This document shows, in pieces, positions 7,221 to 10,932 of a DNA stretch of 10,932 bases (its first letter is position 1; each line of letters begins with the position of its first letter). This DNA is from Deltaproteobacteria bacterium (GTDB taxonomy: Bacteria > Desulfobacterota > Desulfovibrionia > Desulfovibrionales > Desulfovibrionaceae). The translations under genes and the position numbers were made by a program. The DNA is taken from positions 1 to 10,932 of the forward strand of contig JAIRVN010000017.1 of assembly GCA_031253875.1 (NCBI GenBank). The letters are read 5' to 3'. The notes beneath the pieces were generated by a model. The model was not told the origin of the DNA and did not search any database. It saw only the letters and a program-made list of their open reading frames with translations.

Positions 7221-7444
7221 TACGCCATCCACCCTTCCACGTCTGCCAGGGCTTCATCCATGAACTGCCGTATTGACGTATCGGCCATATCCGCCTGAGA
7301 CGCTAACCGGCACTGGCGTTGGCACTCCTCCGCGAAATCGCGGCGGCGAGTGTCCGGCACCCAGATTTGCACCGGGCGCAGTCCCGCCATACGCAGCGCG
7401 TTGCGGTATTTTTGAACTCGTTCATTCACATGCGTGGTTCCCAT
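7220..7444 (-). CDS. MazE-like antitoxin (DUF3018/PF11455 family)
   Basis: A 74-residue protein with the phrases VQKYRNALRMAGLRPVQIWV, PDTRRRDFAEECQRQ, and the acidic end FMDEALADVEGW, which I recognise as the MazE-like antitoxin family usually paired with MazF. The N-terminal half is basic and should bind the operator; the acidic C-terminal half should neutralise the toxin. The start at ATG 7444 is supported by AGGAG six to seven bases upstream; the open frame reaches 7486, but that stretch contains the promoter -10 and operator, so it cannot be coding for the main transcript. The stop overlaps the toxin start. Antitoxin-first order and overlap are classical for autoregulated pairs. Confidence 0.88.
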   Translation of the reverse strand: MGTTHVNERVQKYRNALRMAGLRPVQIWVPDTRRRDFAEECQRQCRLASQADMADTSIRQFMDEALADVEGWMA

Positions 7445-7470
7445 GCGAGGCTCCTGTTGCATTGCCTGCC

Positions 7471-7499
7471 ATGTTACATGTAACAAAAAATACTGTCAA
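7471..7499 (-). promoter_or_regulatory. Sigma-70 promoter of the mazE-mazF-rnc operon
   Basis: On the minus strand, TTGACA (7499-7494) is a perfect -35, followed by 17 bases and TAACAT (7476-7471) as -10. Transcription should start near 7464, giving a leader of about 20 bases with the Shine-Dalgarno AGGAG. It lies between the deaminase stop and the antitoxin start. Confidence 0.78.
7472..7485. promoter_or_regulatory. Perfect 14-bp palindrome, probable toxin-antitoxin operator
   Basis: TGTTACATGTAACA reads the same on both strands and covers most of the -10 hexamer and part of the spacer of the mazEF promoter. A dimeric repressor bound here would block RNA polymerase, fitting autorepression by the antitoxin or toxin-antitoxin complex. 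The protein that binds is inferred. Confidence 0.7.
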
Positions 7500-7527
7500 C
7501 CGCCTTGACCGTGCCATGCGCGTTTCC

Positions 7528-8895
7528 TTACTGTCCTGCACTGAGGCATTGCCCCACCGACATGTTGAGAAGGCCGTGTATTTGCTTTATTTCTTTTTGA
7601 ACTTCCTGCATTTCCGCGAGCAGATCCGGGTAGCTGAAGCGTGTGAAACGCCCGTCCAGGTACAGGATTTCGCCGTCCACCATAGTCATGCGCACTTCCA
7701 TGCCCGTGGCCGCATAGACTGCATGCGACACGGGCGCGTACATCGGCTGCAGATTGGGAGAATCCAGATCAAGGGCGATAATGTCCGCCGGCCGTCCTGC
7801 CGCCAGCGCGCCAAGCCGGGGATCGCCCAGGGCGCTTGCGCCGCCGGTGGTGGCTGCCGCAAAGATGTGTTCGGCGGGACACAGGGAGGGATCCCCTCCT
7901 ACCGCCTTGTGCAGCAGGGCGGCTCTGCCCATTTCCGTGAACATGTTCAGCCTGTTGTTGGCCGCCGCGCCGTCCGTGCCCAGGGCAAGGCGTATGCCGC
8001 GCTCCAGCATGGCGGGCACGCGCGTCACGCCCGAAGCGAGCTTCATGTTGGAAGACGGGTTGTGGACAACGCAGACGCCGCTTTGCGCCAGAATATCCAG
8101 TTCCTCTTCGGAGGCATCCACCACGTGGGCCAGGCTGGTGCACGGGGTCAGCAGACCGAGATCGCGGCAATAGGGGATGGGGCGTTTGCCGTGCATTTTC
8201 AGACAGCTCGCGCTCTCTGCCGCGCTTTCCGCCAAGTGCATGTGCAGGGGAAGGTCGAGTTCCGCAGCAAGCGCCACGCAGGCGCGCAGGATTTCGGGAG
8301 TGGTGGTGTAGACCGCGTGCGGCATGACGGCAATGCGGACACGGGGATGCCGCCTCCAGCGGGCGGCTTGTTCCCGCACCAGATCCGGCGCTGCTTCCGG
8401 CCTGGGAACGCCCTGCGTTGGGAAGGCGAACAGCCCTTCGCCGGCCAGACCGCGCAGGCCTGCCACGTCGGCCGCGCGGCAAACCTCGTCTTCCATAAGA
8501 TACATATCCTGAAATGCGCTTGTGCCGGTGCGGATCATTTCCGCGCATCCCAGGAGCGCTCCCAGATGCACAAGACGCCCGGTCAAGCGTTGTTCCAGGG
8601 GGAAGATGTGGCCGTTGAGCCATTCCATAAGCGGCAGATCGTCGGCGAGACCCCGGAAGATCGTCATGGAAGCGTGGGCATGCGCATTGATCAGCCCCGG
8701 CAGGAGCAGGACGTTCCCGAGATCCAGTTCCCTGCGGGCCTGCCATTGCCGGGTCAGCGCGCTTTTGGCGCCCAGGGCGCTTATGATGCCGTCCGTAACG
8801 GCAACGGCGCCGTCTGCAAGCGTATGGATCGCGCCATCCTCGGCTCGGCAGAGGATATGGGCGGCGTATAGCGCGAGATCGCAGGAGCTTGGCAT
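7528..8895 (-). CDS. mtaD: Amidohydrolase, probable 5'-methylthioadenosine/S-adenosylhomocysteine deaminase
   Basis: A 455-residue metal-dependent deaminase of the amidohydrolase superfamily, converting MTA or SAH (and possibly adenosine) to the inosyl form with release of ammonia. Visible metal and catalytic residues: HAH (H72, H74) after LPGLIN; H220 and E223 in HMHLAES; H257 in AHVVD; D308 in LGTDGAAANN. GLADDLPLMEWL (82-93) and HNPSSNMKLASG (278-289) are typical of the MtaD/SsnA/TrzN branch. The beta-sandwich N- and C-terminal strands (AHILCRA, then ADIIALDLDSP and VRMTMVDGEILY) are present. ATG 8895 is chosen because GGAGA lies seven bases upstream; the frame is open to 8946 without support. 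It is divergent from dnaA and 83 bases upstream of the antitoxin on the same strand, with no clear terminator between, so some read-through into the toxin-antitoxin operon is possible. The exact substrate is not decided by sequence; other purine or guanine-type deaminases remain possible. Confidence 0.85.
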   Translation of the reverse strand: MPSSCDLALYAAHILCRAEDGAIHTLADGAVAVTDGIISALGAKSALTRQWQARRELDLGNVLLLPGLINAHAHASMTIFRGLADDLPLMEWLNGHIFPLEQRLTGRLVHLGALLGCAEMIRTGTSAFQDMYLMEDEVCRAADVAGLRGLAGEGLFAFPTQGVPRPEAAPDLVREQAARWRRHPRVRIAVMPHAVYTTTPEILRACVALAAELDLPLHMHLAESAAESASCLKMHGKRPIPYCRDLGLLTPCTSLAHVVDASEEELDILAQSGVCVVHNPSSNMKLASGVTRVPAMLERGIRLALGTDGAAANNRLNMFTEMGRAALLHKAVGGDPSLCPAEHIFAAATTGGASALGDPRLGALAAGRPADIIALDLDSPNLQPMYAPVSHAVYAATGMEVRMTMVDGEILYLDGRFTRFSYPDLLAEMQEVQKEIKQIHGLLNMSVGQCLSAGQ

Positions 8896-8973
8896 ACATT
8901 TTCTCCATCTTCGCAAAAAATGCTTGTCGCTCCAGATGGATAGCACAGATGCTGCATGTTCTGCAAGATAAAG

Positions 8974-8987
8974 AACGGCTTGCCGTT
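8974..8987. promoter_or_regulatory. 14-bp dyad upstream of the deaminase gene
   Basis: AACGGC at 8974-8979 and GCCGTT at 8982-8987 are inverted copies around a two-base centre, about 80 bases upstream of ATG 8895. The loop is too short for an RNA hairpin, so a DNA-binding dimer site is more likely. A possible minus-strand promoter (TTGCAG, 18 bases, TATCCA) lies just downstream of it. The regulator is unknown. Confidence 0.35.
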
Positions 8988-9099
8988 TTCTCCTGTCGAA
9001 ACATGGTAAACTTCGGCATGATCAGGAGATATTTTTTTGAAAAAAAATGTTGTCTATGTATGAAATAATGAGATTTTGCGATATTTTCAAAAAGTGCCA

Positions 9100-9108
9100 T
9101 GTGGAAAA
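9100..9108 (-). promoter_or_regulatory. DnaA box matching TTWTNCACA
   Basis: The minus strand reads TTTTCCACA, a full match to the relaxed DnaA-box consensus. It lies beside the AT-rich block and 223 bases before the dnaA start, so it could serve origin binding or dnaA autoregulation. Confidence 0.6.
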
Positions 9109-9122
9109 TTTGCCTGGAAGCC

Positions 9123-9131
9123 TGTGGATTT
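9123..9131 (-). promoter_or_regulatory. Degenerate DnaA box
   Basis: The minus strand reads AAATCCACA, seven of nine matches to TTATCCACA with the CCACA core intact. It has the same orientation as the first box and starts 23 bases from it, about two helical turns. Confidence 0.4.
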
Positions 9132-9189
9132 TTCCGTGCGGCATGCTGAAAATCCTGTACTGGCAAGGGGCTATACAAACGATGGCAAG

Positions 9190-9219
9190 TTCACGCTTCG
9201 CAAAAAAATATTTTATATT
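9190..9219 (+). promoter_or_regulatory. Possible dnaA promoter
   Basis: TTCACG (9190-9195) and TATATT (9214-9219) are separated by 18 bases in an AT-rich stretch, giving a leader of about 100 bases before the dnaA ATG. The -10 has one mismatch and the -35 two. Overlapping alternatives exist in this AT-rich stretch. Confidence 0.35.
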
Positions 9220-9265
9220 ATACCATGTTAAACAAACAAAGCCATTGGCGCAGCCCACAAGGGTC

Positions 9266-9292
9266 TCGCATGCGAAACCGGGAATTTCCGGT
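9266..9292. repeat. Two adjacent palindromes in the dnaA leader
   Basis: TCGCATGCGA (9266-9275) is a perfect ten-bp palindrome. One base later, ACCGGGAATTTCCGGT (9277-9292) is a palindrome with a single G/T mismatch pair. They lie 38 to 65 bases before the dnaA start, downstream of the proposed promoter. They could be repressor sites or leader RNA hairpins. No known regulator motif was recognised. Confidence 0.5.
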
Positions 9293-9313
9293 GCTGAAAA
9301 AAATATCGCTTTG

Positions 9314-9330
9314 GGGTAGTACTCGTACCC
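9314..9330 (+). promoter_or_regulatory. Small inverted repeat abutting the dnaA start codon
   Basis: GGGTA (9314-9318) and TACCC (9326-9330) are inverted arms around a seven-base loop, ending on the base before ATG 9331. It occupies the place where a Shine-Dalgarno would be expected, so it could limit ribosome access. The stem is short. Confidence 0.35.
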
Positions 9331-10686
9331 ATGAACGCTGATTGGCCTGCAATAGCAAAAAATCTTCAAAAAACGCTTGAACCTGGTATTTTTAAAGTCT
9401 GGATCGCCCCTTTGGACGGGGAAATCCGGGACGCTTCCGTATGCCTGCATGCGCCGAACGATTTTGTGGCGAACTGGGTGCGCGATCGTCTTGCCGCCGT
9501 CATTTGCGAGGCAGCGGCCGCTGTGCTGGGGCTCACGCCCGATGCGGTATCCCTGGTCGTCCGTTCGGCAAACACGGCGCCTGTGCCGCGCATCGTGAGC
9601 CCTGTCGAAACCGCCGCGCGTCCTCAGCCCGAGCAGGGGATGCTGATCAGCCCGGAATATCCCGAACCCAAGTGGCGCTTTTCTTTCGAGGATTTTGTCG
9701 TCGGCCCGAGCAATGAAATGGCGTATGCGGCGGCCAAGGGCCTGTGCGCCGACCTGGCCGACGCGGGAACGCTTTTTGTCAGTGCCGGCTCCGGGCTCGG
9801 CAAAACCCATCTTGTCCAGGCGGTGGGGAAATGTCTGAGCGAAGGGAAGATGGGAACGCGGCACAAGATATCGTACCTTACTGCGGAGGAGTTCGCCTCC
9901 TGTTTCGTGATCGCGCTGAAAGCGCGCGATGTGGAAGGCTTTAAGGCCCGTCTGCGGCAAAGCGATGTGCTTTTGTTGGAGGATGTGCATTTTTTGCAGA
10001 ACAAGGGAAAAATGCAGGAAGAAGCCCTGTCGCTGATTAAAAGCCTGCAGTCCAAGGGCAGCAGGCTGGTGCTGACAAGTTCCTTCGCGCCCCGCGAACT
10101 GCACCACATGGATTGCCAGCTTGTCTCCCTGTGCTGCGCGGGTTTGCTGGCCCACATGGCCAGCCCCACCCTGGAAACCCGGCGTTGCATTCTCCGCGAG
10201 AAGGCGCGCGCGCACCAGGCGCTTCTGCCGGAACCCGTCTCCGAATTGCTGGCAACACGCATTACCAGTAACGTGCGCCAACTGGAAAGCTGCCTGAACA
10301 ACCTGATTTTCATGGCGCGCCTGCTCAACCGCCAGATTTGCCTGGAAATGGCCCTGGAAATGATCGGCCAGTATGCGGAAGCGCACAACGGACTGGATAT
10401 GGCCGCCATTATCCGCCTGGTCTGCGACAGTTTCAAGCTTTCCGAAGCTCAGCTTGCTTCGCGCAGCCGCAGGAGCGAATACGTGCAGGCCAGGAACACC
10501 GTGTATTACCTGGCCCGCAAACACACGCAGCTTTCTTTGCAGGACATAGGCGACCTGTTTCATCGCCGCCATTCCAGCGTCATCAAGGGGATCAGCTCGT
10601 TGGAGCGTGAAATGCAGCGGGAGTCGACGCTTGGACGCCAGTTGGCCCATACCGTGGCGCTTGTGGAACGCAACGCCGGGGTATAG
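9331..10686 (+). CDS. dnaA: Chromosomal replication initiator DnaA, divergent
   Basis: A 451-residue AAA+ initiator. Domain I (1-75) has KVWIAPL and FVANWVRDRL. A linker follows (about 76-114). Domain III begins WRFSFEDFVVGPSNEMAYAA; Walker A is AGSGLGKTHL (152-161), and Walker B is LLLEDVHFL (214-222) with E217 where DnaA usually has Asp. Sensor 1 is VLTSSFAPREL and sensor 2 R316 is in NVRQLESCLNNL. Box VII reads QLVSLCCAGL (263-272); Leu267 stands where the E. coli arginine finger (R285, in SRFGWGL) is expected. Domain IV (about 355-451) ends with ARNTVYYLARKHTQLSLQDI and FHRRHSSVIKGI, one residue shorter than the usual GGRDHTTV motif. ATG 9331 is the only start codon between the upstream in-frame stop (9295-9297) and the conserved N-terminus, but has no good Shine-Dalgarno; GGGG lies about 15 bases away. 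dnaN does not follow within the 246 bases left. It may be the main initiator or a second, specialised paralogue. Confidence 0.9.
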   Translation: MNADWPAIAKNLQKTLEPGIFKVWIAPLDGEIRDASVCLHAPNDFVANWVRDRLAAVICEAAAAVLGLTPDAVSLVVRSANTAPVPRIVSPVETAARPQPEQGMLISPEYPEPKWRFSFEDFVVGPSNEMAYAAAKGLCADLADAGTLFVSAGSGLGKTHLVQAVGKCLSEGKMGTRHKISYLTAEEFASCFVIALKARDVEGFKARLRQSDVLLLEDVHFLQNKGKMQEEALSLIKSLQSKGSRLVLTSSFAPRELHHMDCQLVSLCCAGLLAHMASPTLETRRCILREKARAHQALLPEPVSELLATRITSNVRQLESCLNNLIFMARLLNRQICLEMALEMIGQYAEAHNGLDMAAIIRLVCDSFKLSEAQLASRSRRSEYVQARNTVYYLARKHTQLSLQDIGDLFHRRHSSVIKGISSLEREMQRESTLGRQLAHTVALVERNAGV

Positions 10687-10779
10687 AGGCAGCGAAAACG
10701 TCCAGGGAGCATTGAAGCTGAGTCTTATAAAAAAAAGCGAAGCAAAACAGACGGGATTTTTGTATAGCAGGGTGTTACT

Positions 10780-10932
10780 ATGCAGATTTCCGACTTATGC
10801 CGGCTTGCTTTTGCTCTCTCCGGAGCCGCGACAATGGCTATCCGGGGCATATATTCAGTTTGTCCGATACCCAGGAAATACTATAGGAGTTCAGCCTATA
10901 GCGGAAAAAGAAATCAGCGGGAATTTGCCCAC
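10780..10932 (+). CDS. Possible ORF running off the right edge, unrecognised
   Basis: From ATG 10780, 51 codons are open to the window end (starts MQISDLCRLAFALSGAA). I recognise no family. AGGG about ten bases upstream is a weak ribosome binding site. The N-terminus is mildly hydrophobic but followed by a basic stretch (RKYYRSS, GKRNQRE), unlike a clean signal peptide. An inverted repeat (10881-10901) lies inside it, which argues for non-coding DNA. The remaining bases 10687-10779 hold an A-rich run (10728-10736) and no gene. Confidence 0.2.
   Translation, partial: MQISDLCRLAFALSGAATMAIRGIYSVCPIPRKYYRSSAYSGKRNQREFAH
10881..10901. repeat. Inverted repeat near the right edge
   Basis: CTATAGG (10881-10887) and CCTATAG (10895-10901) are perfect inverted copies with a seven-base spacer. 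It could be an operator or an RNA hairpin upstream of a gene beyond the edge. Confidence 0.45.

Larger units (their letters stand above)
8896..9330. other. 435-bp divergent intergenic region with origin-like features
   Basis: No gene is seen. The region between the deaminase and dnaA is AT rich in two blocks (about 9023-9092 and 9199-9228). The first contains seven T, one G and eight A in a row (9032-9047) and could be an unwinding element. Next come two DnaA-box-like sites (9100-9108 and 9123-9131), then a probable dnaA promoter, two palindromes (9266-9275 and 9277-9292) and a small hairpin touching the dnaA start codon. Together these look like a replication origin or a strongly autoregulated dnaA promoter. 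Few boxes are found, so the origin call is tentative. Confidence 0.45.

Noticed and set aside
7495..7509. Short inverted repeat GTCAA-5-TTGAC beside the mazEF promoter
   Set aside because: Five-base arms; it arises mainly because one arm is part of the -35 hexamer.
7273..8871. 532-codon plus-strand frame opposite the deaminase
   Set aside because: The minus strand carries all metal-binding motifs of the amidohydrolase; the plus frame is rich in Arg, His and Gly as expected of an antisense shadow.
9022..10650. Long open frame of 542 codons on the minus strand opposite dnaA
   Set aside because: The plus strand holds a recognisable DnaA across the same span; the antisense frame has no family features and runs through the intergenic promoter region.

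Overview
The window looks like a chromosomal stretch of a motile, anaerobic deltaproteobacterium of the Desulfovibrionaceae (Desulfovibrio/Bilophila-like). I infer this from the style of the DnaA, the flagellin ending in MAMNLIGG, the sigma-54 flagellin promoter, the large VCBS/RTX-type adhesin and the moderately high GC content. The genus call rests on recognition and was not tested by any search.

Layout from left to right. (1) Bases 2-3541 (+) hold the C-terminal ~1180 residues of a giant type I-secreted adhesin: VCBS repeats, beta-sandwich modules and a C-terminal secretion signal. A 16-bp perfect hairpin follows it. (2) Bases 3701-4868 (+) hold three overlapping genes that look like a phage-type lysis cassette: a pesticin/T4-lysozyme-like muramidase, a 3-TM-type holin and a small coiled-coil plus one-TM protein. 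No phage structural gene is visible. (3) Bases 5017-5904 (+) hold a flagellin with a textbook -24/-12 sigma-54 promoter and a strong Shine-Dalgarno. (4) Convergent to this, on the minus strand, is a probable operon of MazE-like antitoxin, MazF/PemK toxin and RNase III (7444 down to 6144). It starts from a near-consensus sigma-70 promoter whose spacer and -10 contain a perfect 14-bp palindrome. (5) Upstream on the same strand is an amidohydrolase of the MTA/SAH deaminase group (8895-7528). (6) Divergent from it is a 435-bp AT-rich intergenic region with two DnaA-box-like sites, a candidate unwinding element and several palindromes. (7) The plus-strand dnaA-type gene (9331-10686) follows. (8) The last 246 bases hold no convincing gene, only an inverted repeat and an ORF running off the edge.

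How the parts work together. The adhesin and flagellin are surface and motility functions, and the lysis cassette between them may be a prophage remnant or may have been taken over for a host release process. The toxin-antitoxin-rnc unit puts two endoribonucleases of opposite preference (MazF for single-stranded RNA, RNase III for double-stranded RNA) in one transcript. The DnaA homologue is the most biologically puzzling gene: Walker A, a Walker B variant, sensor 2 and the C-terminal DNA-binding helices are present, but Leu stands where the box VII arginine finger is expected. No dnaN is visible downstream within the window.
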